Assembly: GCF_024170165.1 (NCBI RefSeq)
Contig: NZ_JALJXP010000003.1
Coordinates: 62,001 to 126,000 of the forward strand
DNA from: Pseudomonas nitroreducens
GTDB lineage: Bacteria; Pseudomonadota; Gammaproteobacteria; Pseudomonadales; Pseudomonadaceae
Direction: 5' to 3'
Length of the DNA stretch: 64,000 nt
The notes under the pieces are model-generated. The model saw only the letters and a list, made by a program, of their open reading frames with translations. It was not told where the DNA came from and searched no databases. Within the stretch, counting starts at the first letter, position 1; each line of letters opens with the position of its first letter. Below, piece after piece: positions 8,013 to 15,990 of this stretch. A program made the position numbers and the translations under genes.

Positions 8013-9137
8013 TCAATCCTGCCGATACGGCAGCGCCGCGCGGGCCTCTTCGGCGTAAGCCAGGATCCCCGCTCTCTCCCCCACCAGGAATTCCTCCACC
8101 GCCTCGCGCAGCCCCGGATGCCCCAGTCGGTGCCAGGAGCGCGTGATCACCGGCTCGAAGCCACGGATCAGCTTGTGCTCGCCCTGCGCCCCGGCGTCGA
8201 AGCGCTTCAACCCGTGGCCGATGGCGAAGTCCAGGCCCTGGTAGAAACAGGTCTCGAAGTGCAACCGGTCGAATTCCGCCAGACAGCCCCAGTAGCGGCC
8301 GTACAGTGTGTCGCCACCCAGCAGGCTGAAGGCCATGGCAACCGGCCGGCCATTCTGGTGGGCGAAGACCACACGGATCGCTTCGGGCATGCGCTCGCCG
8401 ATCAGGCTGAAGAATGCCCGGCTCAGGTAAGGCGCCTGCCCGCGCACCTCGTAGGTACTGCTGTAGCAGGCGTAGACGAAGTCCCAGTGCGCTTCGGACA
8501 GCTCGCGCCCTTCCATCCAGATGAAGTCCAGCCCGAGTCCGGCGACCTGCTCGCGCTCCTTGCGCAATTGCTTGCGCTTGCGCGAACTGAGCGCGTCGAG
8601 GAAGTCCTGGAAGTCGCGGTAACCACGGTTGCTCCAGTGATACTGGCAGCCCAGGCGCTCCAGCCAGCCGTCGGCATCGCGCAGCAGCGCATCGGCGGCA
8701 GGATCGGTGAAGTTCACGTGCACACCGGAGCAATGCCCCTCGTCCACTTCGCCAGCCAATGCGCCGACCAGGCTCAGTGCCGCCGCGGGCGCGCCCAGCA
8801 GGCGAGCGCCGCCCACCGGCGTGAAGGGAATGCCCACCAGCAGCTTGGGGTAGTAGGGAATGCCGGCGCGCAGGCAGGCATCCGCCCAGCTCCAGTCGAA
8901 CACGTACTCGCCGTAGGAATGGCTCTTCAGATAGGCCGGCGCGGCAGCCAGCAGGCGGCCATCGTCGTCCAGCAGCACGCGATGGGACGGCATCCAGCCG
9001 GTACGTCCGCCAACGCTGCCGCTTTCCTCCAGCGCGGAGAGAAAGGCGTGGCGCAGGAACGGCTGGTCGTCCGGCAGCAGGGCGTCCCACTGGCGGGCAT
9101 CGATTTCGGCGAGGCGGGAAAGGGTCTGGATTGGCAT
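8013..9137 (-). CDS. FemAB-like/DUF482 GNAT-fold acyltransferase
   Basis: A 374-aa protein of the family annotated as peptidogalycan biosynthesis/recognition (DUF482), distantly related to FemAB aminoacyltransferases. Seen motifs: FLRHAFLSALEESGSV near the N-terminus, SYGEYVFDWSWADA, the central RKRKQLRKER and the C-terminal FETCFYQGLDFAI. No signal peptide or membrane segment is visible. The start is uncertain: ATG at 9137 (used here) or 9167, neither with a clear ribosome-binding site. Substrate unknown. It is transcribed divergently from the small gene at 9351. Confidence 0.82.
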   Translation of the reverse strand: MPIQTLSRLAEIDARQWDALLPDDQPFLRHAFLSALEESGSVGGRTGWMPSHRVLLDDDGRLLAAAPAYLKSHSYGEYVFDWSWADACLRAGIPYYPKLLVGIPFTPVGGARLLGAPAAALSLVGALAGEVDEGHCSGVHVNFTDPAADALLRDADGWLERLGCQYHWSNRGYRDFQDFLDALSSRKRKQLRKEREQVAGLGLDFIWMEGRELSEAHWDFVYACYSSTYEVRGQAPYLSRAFFSLIGERMPEAIRVVFAHQNGRPVAMAFSLLGGDTLYGRYWGCLAEFDRLHFETCFYQGLDFAIGHGLKRFDAGAQGEHKLIRGFEPVITRSWHRLGHPGLREAVEEFLVGERAGILAYAEEARAALPYRQD

Positions 9138-9350
9138 GGCCGACAGTCTGGCGCGGTGCGTCGGCATTGGGAAGATTCGGCCGGGAAATCTTCGGCAAAG
9201 GTGACATTCGCGTTCGTCGGTATCCGGCAGAAAGGCCTGCCGGGTGGTCTATGTTGGGGTGAGCAAGGCTTGCTGGCGCACAACGCCGGCACCCTTCCGC
9301 TTGCCAGCCGCCCGTTCCGGGGCGCTGGCGAACCGCCCGGAGGACGCCCC

Positions 9351-9599
9351 ATGAGCCTGATGCAATGCGAGTACCGCAAGTACACCATCACCGCCGATGT
9401 CGTCGAACACCCCGGCCTGCCAACCCCCTGGGCCGCCGGCTGCCATATCACCGCCCCGGACGGGCACACCACCAAGCGCAAGACGCTACCGGTGGAATAC
9501 GCCTTCCTGTCCGACCTGGAAAAAGCCCAGCATGCGTCCATCGCCCACGGCAAATGGCTGGTGGACCAGAGCCTGGACCACGACCGTCAGCTGTTCTGA
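9351..9599 (+). CDS. Small conserved hypothetical protein (82 aa)
   Basis: The ATG at 9351 has a GGAGG Shine-Dalgarno 7-8 nt upstream (9338-9343 region). The 82-aa protein reads as a compact soluble domain with no signal peptide, membrane helix or recognisable motif. Its stop abuts the stop of the convergent glycosyltransferase gene at 9600. Coding assignment rests on the ribosome-binding site and on Pseudomonas-like codon usage; function unknown. Confidence 0.7.
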   Translation: MSLMQCEYRKYTITADVVEHPGLPTPWAAGCHITAPDGHTTKRKTLPVEYAFLSDLEKAQHASIAHGKWLVDQSLDHDRQLF

Positions 9600-10631
9600 T
9601 CAGCCGCTTGCGTAGCCGGGTTCTTCGCTGAGCGTTGTCGCCGACAGGCGCACCTGAAGCGCCAGGAATTCCTGCGCCGATGCCCGCCAGGTCTGCCCAC
9701 GCGCCCACTGCGCGCAGGCCTGGCGATCCAGCTCCAGCGCCCGCAGGCAGGCGCTGCGCAGGTCTGTGTCCATCGCGCCGGTAACGCCCTCTTCCAGCAC
9801 GTCCAGCGGCCCAGCCACCGGGAACGCCGCCACCGGCGTGCCACAGGCCAGCGCTTCATACATCACCAGGCCGAGGGTGTCGGTCAGCGACGGGAAAGCC
9901 AGCACGCTGGCGCTGCGATAGGCCTCCGCCAGCTCGTCGCCATGGCGGTAGCCGAGGAACTCCACCTGTGGATAAGCCGCTTCCAGCTCGGCCCGCTGCG
10001 GGCCATCGCCTACCACGCGCTTGCGTCCCGGGAGGTCGAGGGCGAGGAAGGCTTCGAGGTTCTTTTCCCGCGCCAGCCGGCCGACATAGAGGAACACCGG
10101 CTCCTCCGGTGCTGCGCCCGCACCCGGCTGGAAGCGTTGGATATCCACACCCTTGCGCCACAGTGCGAGGTTATCGAAGGCGTGATCGGCAAAAGTGCCG
10201 CGCATGCGCTCGCTGCTCACCAGCACGGCCGAGCTGGGTGCGTGGAAGCGGCGCAGGTAGGCATAGCCCCAGCCCAGCGGCAGCCAGGGCCAGCGGGTAT
10301 TCACGTACTCCGGGAAGCGCGTGTGGATGGCGCTGCTGAATTTCAGCCCCCGGCGCATCAGCCAGCGCCGCGCGGCCCAGCCCAGGGGGCCTTCGGTGGC
10401 AAGGTGGACGCAGTCGGGAGCGAAACCGGTGATCTTTTCGCCGACCTTCCACAAATCCCACGCCAGCGGAATCTCCGGGTAGCTCGGGCACGGGCGGTGA
10501 CGAAAGTCCTGCGGGGTGAGCAGACCGACCACGTGGCCCTGCCCTTCCAGCTCTGCCACCAGCGCCTTCAGGCTGGTGACCACGCCGTTGACCTGCGGCA
10601 GCCAGGCATCGGTGACGATCAGCAGCCTCAT
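9600..10631 (-). CDS. GT4-family glycosyltransferase (Agt1-like candidate)
   Basis: A 343-aa GT-B fold enzyme. N-terminal acceptor domain begins MRLLIVTDAWLPQVNGVVTS; the C-terminal nucleotide-sugar domain contains FLYVGRLAREKN and the EX7E-like region FPSLTDTLGLVMYEALACGTPV. It starts inside the stop of the upstream phosphoesterase gene (ATGA overlap at 10628-10631), so the two are translationally coupled. In P. aeruginosa a PlcP phosphoesterase and Agt glycosyltransferase pair (PA3219/PA3218, from memory) replaces phospholipids with glycolipids under phosphate limitation. That role is inferred here from the pairing and the upstream Pho-box-like site. Confidence 0.88.
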   Translation of the reverse strand: MRLLIVTDAWLPQVNGVVTSLKALVAELEGQGHVVGLLTPQDFRHRPCPSYPEIPLAWDLWKVGEKITGFAPDCVHLATEGPLGWAARRWLMRRGLKFSSAIHTRFPEYVNTRWPWLPLGWGYAYLRRFHAPSSAVLVSSERMRGTFADHAFDNLALWRKGVDIQRFQPGAGAAPEEPVFLYVGRLAREKNLEAFLALDLPGRKRVVGDGPQRAELEAAYPQVEFLGYRHGDELAEAYRSASVLAFPSLTDTLGLVMYEALACGTPVAAFPVAGPLDVLEEGVTGAMDTDLRSACLRALELDRQACAQWARGQTWRASAQEFLALQVRLSATTLSEEPGYASG

Positions 10632-11437
10632 GCCGCCGACTCGACCACCACGGGCTGCTCGGCGCGCGCCTGCTCCTCGGCCAGTCGATAGAGCTGGATA
10701 CTGCCATCCCAGTGCTCGATCAGCGCCGAGCAGGACTCCACCCAGTCGCCGCAGTTGAGGTACTCCACCTCGCCGATCTGGCGGATCTCCGCGTGGTGGA
10801 TGTGCCCGCAGACCACGCCGTTGAGGCCGCGCTTGTGCACCTCGTGGGCGATGGCTTCCTCGAAATCACTGATGAAGTTCACCGCCGTCTTCACCTTGTG
10901 CTTGAGGTACGCCGACAGCGACCAGTAGCCGTAGCCATAGCGGCTGCGCCAGTGGTTGAGCCAGCGGTTGAGGGTCAGGGTGAACTCGTAGGCGGAGTCG
11001 CCGAGGAAGGCCAGCCACTTGTGGTAGCGGGTGATCACGTCGAACTGGTCGCCGTGGATCACCAGCAGCTGGCGGCCGTCGGCGGTGGTGTGGACGATCT
11101 CGTCGACCAGCCGGATGTTGCCCAGCAGCAGCGACGAATAGCGGCGCAGGAACTCGTCGTGGTTGCCGGTGACGTAGATCACCTCGGTGCCGCGCTTGCT
11201 CATGGTCAGCAGGCGACGGATCACGTTGGTGTGCGCCTGCGGCCAGTAGATGCCGCCACGCAGCTTCCAGCCGTCGATGATGTCGCCCACCAGGTAGATG
11301 CGGTCGGCGTGGTAACGCTTGAGGAAGCCGGCCAGGTGCTCGGCCTGGCAGTCGCGGGTGCCCAGGTGGACATCGGATATCCACAGGGTGCGTACCCGTT
11401 GTTTCTTCGTCGGCGTCATGCGTTGCGCGCTGCTCAT
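10628..11437 (-). CDS. Calcineurin-type phosphoesterase, LpxH-like (PlcP candidate)
   Basis: A 269-aa metallophosphoesterase with the complete motif set: SDVHLG, GDIIDGW, GNHDE, HGDQFD and GHIHHAE. The family is usually annotated UDP-2,3-diacylglucosamine diphosphatase, but the direct coupling to a glycosyltransferase fits PlcP, which cleaves phospholipid head groups to diacylglycerol during phosphate starvation. I chose the ATG at 11437 because GGAGGT precedes it; a 30-residue longer frame lacks a ribosome-binding site. The upstream region holds a candidate Pho box at 11505-11522. True LpxH activity is the main alternative. Confidence 0.88.
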   Translation of the reverse strand: MSSAQRMTPTKKQRVRTLWISDVHLGTRDCQAEHLAGFLKRYHADRIYLVGDIIDGWKLRGGIYWPQAHTNVIRRLLTMSKRGTEVIYVTGNHDEFLRRYSSLLLGNIRLVDEIVHTTADGRQLLVIHGDQFDVITRYHKWLAFLGDSAYEFTLTLNRWLNHWRSRYGYGYWSLSAYLKHKVKTAVNFISDFEEAIAHEVHKRGLNGVVCGHIHHAEIRQIGEVEYLNCGDWVESCSALIEHWDGSIQLYRLAEEQARAEQPVVVESAA

Positions 11438-11504
11438 CGTCGGCGACCTCCAGTGGGGTTTCTCCGAGTGTCGACCCGCGCGGTGAAGCGAAGGTGACCG
11501 ACTG

Positions 11505-11522
11505 GCGACAGTCCCGTTACAG
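11505..11522 (-). promoter_or_regulatory. Candidate Pho box upstream of phosphoesterase-glycosyltransferase pair
   Basis: On the minus strand the site reads CTGTAACGGGACTGTCGC: two CTGT cores exactly 11 nt apart, the period of PhoB half-sites (consensus CTGTCAT-N4-CTGTCAT). The second half of each repeat is imperfect. It lies 67 nt before the phosphoesterase ATG. A PhoB role is inference. Confidence 0.5.
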
Positions 11523-11575
11523 CCCACGGCGCGCTAGACTGTCAGCCTGCCCGCCAGCCCGTAAAGCAGCCCTGC

Positions 11576-12340
11576 ATGAGCCAGATCCTCTCCCTGCGCC
11601 ACTACAGCCACGACCACCTCGCCCACAGCCACAGCCATGCGCAGCTGGTGCTGGGGCTATCCGGCAGCCTGGATTTCGAAGTCGGCGGCCGTGGCAGCCT
11701 GGTGACCCGGCAGACCTTCGCCGTGGTACCACGCGACGAGCACCACGCCTGCGCCAGCCCCGACGGCAGCCGTTGCCTGGTGGTGGACCTGGAAGACGAG
11801 GACGACCTGCTCGGCGGCCTCGGCCTGCACAGCGACGCCGGCCGCCGCCTGCTGGAAACCCCCGGCCAGCGCCTGCTCAGCAACGACCAGGCGCAGCTGG
11901 TGCACTGGCTCGCCGGCAGCTCGCTGCACGACCCGGTGCTGGCGCGCCAGGGCGCCATCCTGCTATTGGCCAGCCTCGCCGCCGGCCAACAGCGCATCGA
12001 GGAACCGGCGCAACTGCCGCTGGCCAGCCTCGACAGCTACATCGACCGGCATGCCGCACACCCGCTGCAGGTGGCCGATCTGGCGCGGCTCGCCGGGTTG
12101 TCGGCGGCGCGCTTCCACGCGCGCTTCCTCGCCGAGACCGGGCAGACGCCCATGGACTACGTGCGCCAGCGCCGTCTGCAGCTCGGCCGCGATCTGCTGC
12201 GCGGTTCGCACCAGTCGGTCGGCGAGATCGCCGCGCAGGTCGGCTACGCCTCGCAGAGCGCCTTCACCGCCGCCCTGGTGCGCCAGTTCGGCACTACCCC
12301 GCGGCAATTGCGCCAGCAGGCGCGCGACAATTCCCGCTAG
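11576..12340 (+). CDS. AraC-family transcriptional regulator
   Basis: A 254-aa protein with an N-terminal cupin-like sensing domain (HDHLAHSHSHAQLVLGLSG near residues 12-32; histidine-rich) and a C-terminal AraC/XylS DNA-binding domain. The latter has two helix-turn-helix units: LQVADLARLAGLSAARFHARFLAETG and QSVGEIAAQVGYASQSAFTAALVRQFG. It is divergent from the phosphoesterase gene, with 138 nt between the starts, so either the neighbouring pair or the downstream genes could be targets. Effector unknown. Confidence 0.9.
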   Translation: MSQILSLRHYSHDHLAHSHSHAQLVLGLSGSLDFEVGGRGSLVTRQTFAVVPRDEHHACASPDGSRCLVVDLEDEDDLLGGLGLHSDAGRRLLETPGQRLLSNDQAQLVHWLAGSSLHDPVLARQGAILLLASLAAGQQRIEEPAQLPLASLDSYIDRHAAHPLQVADLARLAGLSAARFHARFLAETGQTPMDYVRQRRLQLGRDLLRGSHQSVGEIAAQVGYASQSAFTAALVRQFGTTPRQLRQQARDNSR

Positions 12341-12423
12341 CCGCGCGACAGACAGCTGCGCGCCTACGGCCTAGACTGCCGGCCATCGAACCAGGCAAAC
12401 CGAGCCAACCAGCGGGAGCAGCG

Positions 12424-12765
12424 ATGTCGGCAGACACCATCGAGTGGCAGGATTTCGAGCGCGTCGAATTACGCGTGGGCACCATCGTCCAGGCCGAACC
12501 CAACGTGAAGGCGCGCAAGCCCGCCTACATCCTCCAGGTCGACCTCGGCCCGCTGGGGATCAAGACCTCCAGCGCGCAGATCACCGCACACTACGAAGCC
12601 AGCGACCTGATCGGCCGCCAGGTGCTGTGCGTGTGCAACTTCGAGCCCAAGTCCATCGCCGGCGTGCGCTCGGAAGTGCTGGTCACCGGCGCCTACGACA
12701 GCGACGAGAAAGTGGTGCTGGCCGGTTTCGACAAGCCGCTGCCCAATGGCTCACGGTTGGCCTGA
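12424..12765 (+). CDS. csaA: CsaA/YgjH-type tRNA-binding-domain protein
   Basis: A 113-aa stand-alone OB-fold tRNA-binding domain, as in CsaA and the C-terminal part of bacterial MetRS. Seen: RVELRVGTIVQAE, ILQVDLGPLGIKTSSAQIT, GRQVLCVCNFEPKSIAGVRSEVLV and the C-terminal PLPNGSRLA. CsaA proteins bind tRNA and have been described as export-related chaperones; the exact role in Pseudomonas is unclear. The gene follows the AraC regulator by 83 nt and precedes the EamA transporter. Confidence 0.88.
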   Translation: MSADTIEWQDFERVELRVGTIVQAEPNVKARKPAYILQVDLGPLGIKTSSAQITAHYEASDLIGRQVLCVCNFEPKSIAGVRSEVLVTGAYDSDEKVVLAGFDKPLPNGSRLA

Positions 12766-12852
12766 CCCTCGTATCACTGCACGCCGGCTGGCCCGGCGTG
12801 CTTTCCTCTTCCCGGACAAGGCCCCGCCACTGCAGTCGGCGGGAGCGCAGGC

Positions 12853-13719
12853 ATGAAGCACGTTACACAACTCACTCCCCGCGGCGCCCTGATCGGCCTG
12901 CACATCGGCGCCCTGATGTTCGGGCTGTCCGGCATCTTCGGCAAACTCATCCTCGCCGGCCCCCTGGTCATCGTCTTCGGCCGTGCGCTATTCGGCTCGC
13001 TGTCGCTGGCGGCGGTGTTCGCCGGCCACTTGCGCGAGCAGAAGCGCCCCACGCTGACACAGGCGGCGATGCTGCTGGGCGGCGGCGTGCTGCTGTGCAC
13101 GCACTGGCTGACCTTCTTCCTCGCGGTGAAGGTAGGCAACGTCGCCGTCGCCACCCTTGGCTTCGCCAGTTTCCCGGCCTTCACCGTTTTGCTGGAAGGC
13201 CTGCTGTTCCGCGAGCGCATCCGCAAGGGCGAGTACCTGGTGGTAGCCCTGGTGTGCATCGGCCTGGTGATGGTCACGCCGACCCTCGACCTGCGCGACG
13301 GCGCCACCGCAGGCCTGCTCTGGGGCACCCTCTCCGGCCTGCTGTTCGCCCTGCTTTCGCTGGCCAACCGGGTCAGCGTGCGCGGCATCGACCCGATCCA
13401 GGCGGCGCTGTGCCAGAACCTGACGATCATCGCCTGCCTGCTGCCGCTGGTGCTGCTCGACCTGCCCTCGGTACGCGGCATGGACTGGCTCTGGCTGGTT
13501 GCTTTGGGCGTGCTCTGCACCGGCGTCGCCCACAGCCTGTTCGTCGCCAGCCTGCGCCTGATCAAGGCGCGCACGGCGGCGGTGATCTTCGCCCTGGAAC
13601 CGGTCTACGGCATCGCCTTCGCCGCCGTGCTGTTCGGCGAAGAGCCGAGCCTGCGCATGCTGGCGGGCGGCGTGCTGATCATCTTCGCCACCTTCCTCAG
13701 TGCGCGTGGTTCGCACTGA
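12853..13719 (+). CDS. EamA/DMT-family transporter
   Basis: A 288-aa inner-membrane protein with ten predicted hydrophobic segments in two EamA repeats (about residues 12-140 and 155-285). Seen: LMFGLSGIFGKLI in helix 1, THWLTFFLAVKVGNVAVATLGFASFP, and ALEPVYGIAFAAVLFGE in the second repeat, a typical DMT signature. It probably exports a small metabolite or amino acid; substrate unknown. The ATG at 12853 follows a GGGAG-like sequence. Confidence 0.88.
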   Translation: MKHVTQLTPRGALIGLHIGALMFGLSGIFGKLILAGPLVIVFGRALFGSLSLAAVFAGHLREQKRPTLTQAAMLLGGGVLLCTHWLTFFLAVKVGNVAVATLGFASFPAFTVLLEGLLFRERIRKGEYLVVALVCIGLVMVTPTLDLRDGATAGLLWGTLSGLLFALLSLANRVSVRGIDPIQAALCQNLTIIACLLPLVLLDLPSVRGMDWLWLVALGVLCTGVAHSLFVASLRLIKARTAAVIFALEPVYGIAFAAVLFGEEPSLRMLAGGVLIIFATFLSARGSH

Positions 13720-13768
13720 TCTGTCGGAATTGCTTCTCGTAGGAGCCGAAAGCTGAGAGCCAAAAAGA

Positions 13769-13855
13769 AGGCCGCCACGCAGCGAGCGAAACTCGAACCT
13801 TGCCCCGGGGAGGGAATGCCAAGGATTCATCGCACGACAGCCTGCGTGGCGGCCT
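13769..13855 (-). terminator. Long-loop inverted repeat, probable terminator
   Basis: A perfect 14-bp inverted repeat (AGGCCGCCACGCAG at 13769-13782, complement at 13842-13855) with a 59-nt loop. Read on the minus strand it ends in CTTCTTTTTGG, a U-rich tail, so it could terminate the convergent gene at 13892. The large loop is unusual. Confidence 0.5.
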
Positions 13856-13891
13856 GTTCGGGATGGCGCCTGTGGATAAGGCGCCGGGGAA

Positions 13892-14395
13892 TCAGTTGAT
13901 GCTGTAGCCGCGCCCGCTCAGGCAGGCGCCCAGTGCGCGGCGGTAGGTGTCGGACTGGCCTGCTGGCGGCGCCTGGGTGGCGCTGGCCGGATCGAAACCG
14001 CTCTGGCCGACCGCCCAGTTATGGCACTCATAGCGGTCGCGGCTCTGCTGCTCCGGCGACTGGCCGCTGGCGGGATAGGCGATCACCTCGTAGCTGGTGG
14101 TTGGCGCGGCCTGCACGGCCGGTGGCGTTTCCACCGCAACGTACTGGCGGCGGTCGGCGTTCCACAGGTAATAGGTCCCGGCGGCGACGAAGTAGAGCAT
14201 GCTGCCGATCCAGACTTCCCGCGCGTAATCCGGCAGACCGTAGCCATGCCCCGGCCCCCAGCCGTGGTACGGGCCAGGTCCCGGGCCGCCCGGTCCACCG
14301 GGGCCGCCGTGGGGCCCGGCCACGGCAGCAGCCGACAGACTGAGGGCCAGCAGCGTGGCGACGGAATTGAGCGCGATGCGCGAGGACAGCTTCAT
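13892..14395 (-). CDS. Exported Gly/Pro-rich hypothetical protein (DUF6515-like)
   Basis: A 167-aa protein with a Sec signal peptide (ending near AAAVAG, residues 18-23), then a Gly/Pro/His-rich low-complexity tract (residues 23-50), a hydrophobic segment WIGSMLYFVAAGTYYLW, and a C-terminal domain with two conserved cysteines (YECHNWAV and ALGACLSGRGY). The ATG at 14395 is preceded by GGAGGTG. Probably periplasmic or outer-envelope; function unknown. Confidence 0.8.
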   Translation of the reverse strand: MKLSSRIALNSVATLLALSLSAAAVAGPHGGPGGPGGPGPGPYHGWGPGHGYGLPDYAREVWIGSMLYFVAAGTYYLWNADRRQYVAVETPPAVQAAPTTSYEVIAYPASGQSPEQQSRDRYECHNWAVGQSGFDPASATQAPPAGQSDTYRRALGACLSGRGYSIN

Positions 14396-14516
14396 TTCAC
14401 CTCCAGTCACGGGCGATCCACCGCCCGCCGTTCATGCGGTGAATTGTCTCGCGCCCGCCCCCCGCGCAGTGTCAGCACTGGGTAAAGACTGGGTAAAAAG
14501 CCCGATACACGCAGTA

Positions 14517-15509
14517 TCAGGCCTGTTGCAGAAGCCAGCGGCAGTAGCGCTGCACGCCCTCCTCCACGCCCATCATCGGCGCGCGGTAACCCGCCTCGCG
14601 GAGGAAGGCGATATCGGCGCAGGTGTAGCACTGGTACTTGCCGCGCAGCTCGCCCGGGAACTCGGTGTATTCCAGCAATCCGGCGCGGATCGCCGCGTCC
14701 AGGGTCAGCGGCTGCAGGTCCTGCTGTTCACGCAGGCTGTTGATCACCGCCAGGGCCACATCGTTGAACGGCTGGGCGCGGCCGCTGCCGAGGTTGAAGA
14801 TGCCACTGTGCTGGGGGTTGTCGAGGAAATGCAGGTTGACCCTGGCCACGTCCTCCACCGAGACGAAATCGCGCAAGTGGCCGCCGGCCGGGTAATCGCC
14901 GTATTCGCCGAACAGCCGCACCTTGCCGGTCTCGCGAAACTGGTTGAAGCAGTGGAAGGCCACCGAGGCCATGCGGCCCTTGTGCTGCTCGCGCGGGCCA
15001 TAGACGTTGAAGTAGCGGAAGCCGGCCACCTGGGTACGGGCGGTGGGCAGCACCTTGCGCACACGCTGGTCGAAGAGGAACTTCGAATAGCCATAGACAT
15101 TCAGCGGCCGCTCGCAGGAGCGTACTTCGCGAAACTCCTGGCTGCCGCCATACACCGCCGCTGACGAGGCGTAAAGGAACGGCACGCCCAGGGACAGGCT
15201 GGCGTCGAGCAACTCGCCGCTGTAGCGGTAGTTGTTGTCCATCATGTAGCGCCCGTCGCGCTCCATGGTGCTGGAGCAGGCGCCCTGGTGCAGCAGCGCG
15301 CGCACCACGCCAAAGTCGCCACGGGCATAGCGTTCGATGAAATCGCGCTTGTCGAGGTAATCGCTGATGTCGCAGTCGGCGAGGTTGGCGAACTTGTCGC
15401 CCTCGGTCAGGTCATCGACCGCGATGATGTCGGTCTCGCCGCGCTGGTTCAGCGCCTTGACCAGGTTGCTGCCGATGAACCCGGCAGCGCCAGTGATGAT
15501 GATGCTCAT
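14517..15509 (-). CDS. hldD: ADP-L-glycero-D-manno-heptose-6-epimerase
   Basis: A 330-aa extended SDR that makes the heptose donor of the LPS inner core. Seen: N-terminal NADP-binding [11 protein letters not shown], the [13 protein letters not shown] segment typical of HldD/RfaD, SSAAVYGG, catalytic YGYSKFLFD, and [15 protein letters not shown]. The length is that of E. coli HldD. Gene order hldD, SelT-like, plpD is as in P. aeruginosa (from memory). Confidence 0.96.
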   Translation of the reverse strand: MSIIITGAAGFIGSNLVKALNQRGETDIIAVDDLTEGDKFANLADCDISDYLDKRDFIERYARGDFGVVRALLHQGACSSTMERDGRYMMDNNYRYSGELLDASLSLGVPFLYASSAAVYGGSQEFREVRSCERPLNVYGYSKFLFDQRVRKVLPTARTQVAGFRYFNVYGPREQHKGRMASVAFHCFNQFRETGKVRLFGEYGDYPAGGHLRDFVSVEDVARVNLHFLDNPQHSGIFNLGSGRAQPFNDVALAVINSLREQQDLQPLTLDAAIRAGLLEYTEFPGELRGKYQCYTCADIAFLREAGYRAPMMGVEEGVQRYCRWLLQQA

Positions 15510-15591
15510 GGTGGGGGCATCCTTTGCGGAGAATGGATGCCACCAGCCTAAAAGCGAGACGCAAGTCTCCCTTTGATATGAAGCAAAGAAG

Positions 15592-15602
15592 TTAGCCAGC
15601 TA
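15592..15602. promoter_or_regulatory. TTAGCCAGCTA motif shared with the marR promoter
   Basis: This 11-mer in the hldD / SelT-like intergenic region recurs exactly at 21359-21369, inside the palindrome upstream of the MarR gene. It is followed by an AT-rich CTAATTAA. It could be a second operator for that regulator; inference only. Confidence 0.3.
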
Positions 15603-15635
15603 TCTAATTAACCTGCCGTGCGGTACCGCCCGGAT

Positions 15636-15920
15636 TCAGGAGCGGTCGTTGTGGCCCAGGTCGCGCTGCGGATCGATACGATCGCGCACCCGCTGCTTGA
15701 GCACCTTGGCCTCGGGGAAACCGCCGTCGGCCTTGCGCTCCCAGATCGGCTCGCCGTCACAGGTAATCTGGAATACCCCGCCAGTGCCCGGTACCAGGCT
15801 GACTTTGCCCAGGTCGTCGCCAAAGGTGCTCAGCAGTTCCTGAGCCAGCCAGGCAGCGCGCAGCAGCCACTGGCACTGGGTGCAATAGGTGATGACGATT
15901 TCGGCTTTGGCTTCGGACAT
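15636..15920 (-). CDS. SelT/SelW/SelH (Rdx) family protein
   Basis: A 94-aa thioredoxin-like protein. The redox motif is CTQC (Cys13, Cys16), in the family motif ITYCTQCQWLLRAAWLAQELL, so both positions are cysteine and there is no in-frame UGA or selenocysteine. The GTGGVFQI segment is typical of the family. Substrates are not known. It is divergent from plpD with 70 nt between starts. Confidence 0.9.
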   Translation of the reverse strand: MSEAKAEIVITYCTQCQWLLRAAWLAQELLSTFGDDLGKVSLVPGTGGVFQITCDGEPIWERKADGGFPEAKVLKQRVRDRIDPQRDLGHNDRS

Positions 15921-15949
15921 GAATCAGACTCTGCTGTAGGACGCGCTCC

Positions 15950-15955
15950 TATAAT
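15950..15955 (+). promoter_or_regulatory. Possible -10 element for plpD
   Basis: A perfect TATAAT hexamer 35 nt before the plpD ATG. No convincing -35 at 16-18 bp spacing was seen, so this is only a partial promoter call. Confidence 0.35.
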
Positions 15956-15990
15956 ACCGCTCTGAAACGCCCTACCGGACTCTTCTCTTC

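Noticed and set aside
15636-15920. Possible selenoprotein (SelT/SelW family)
   Set aside because: The redox motif is CTQC with ordinary cysteine codons; there is no in-frame UGA.
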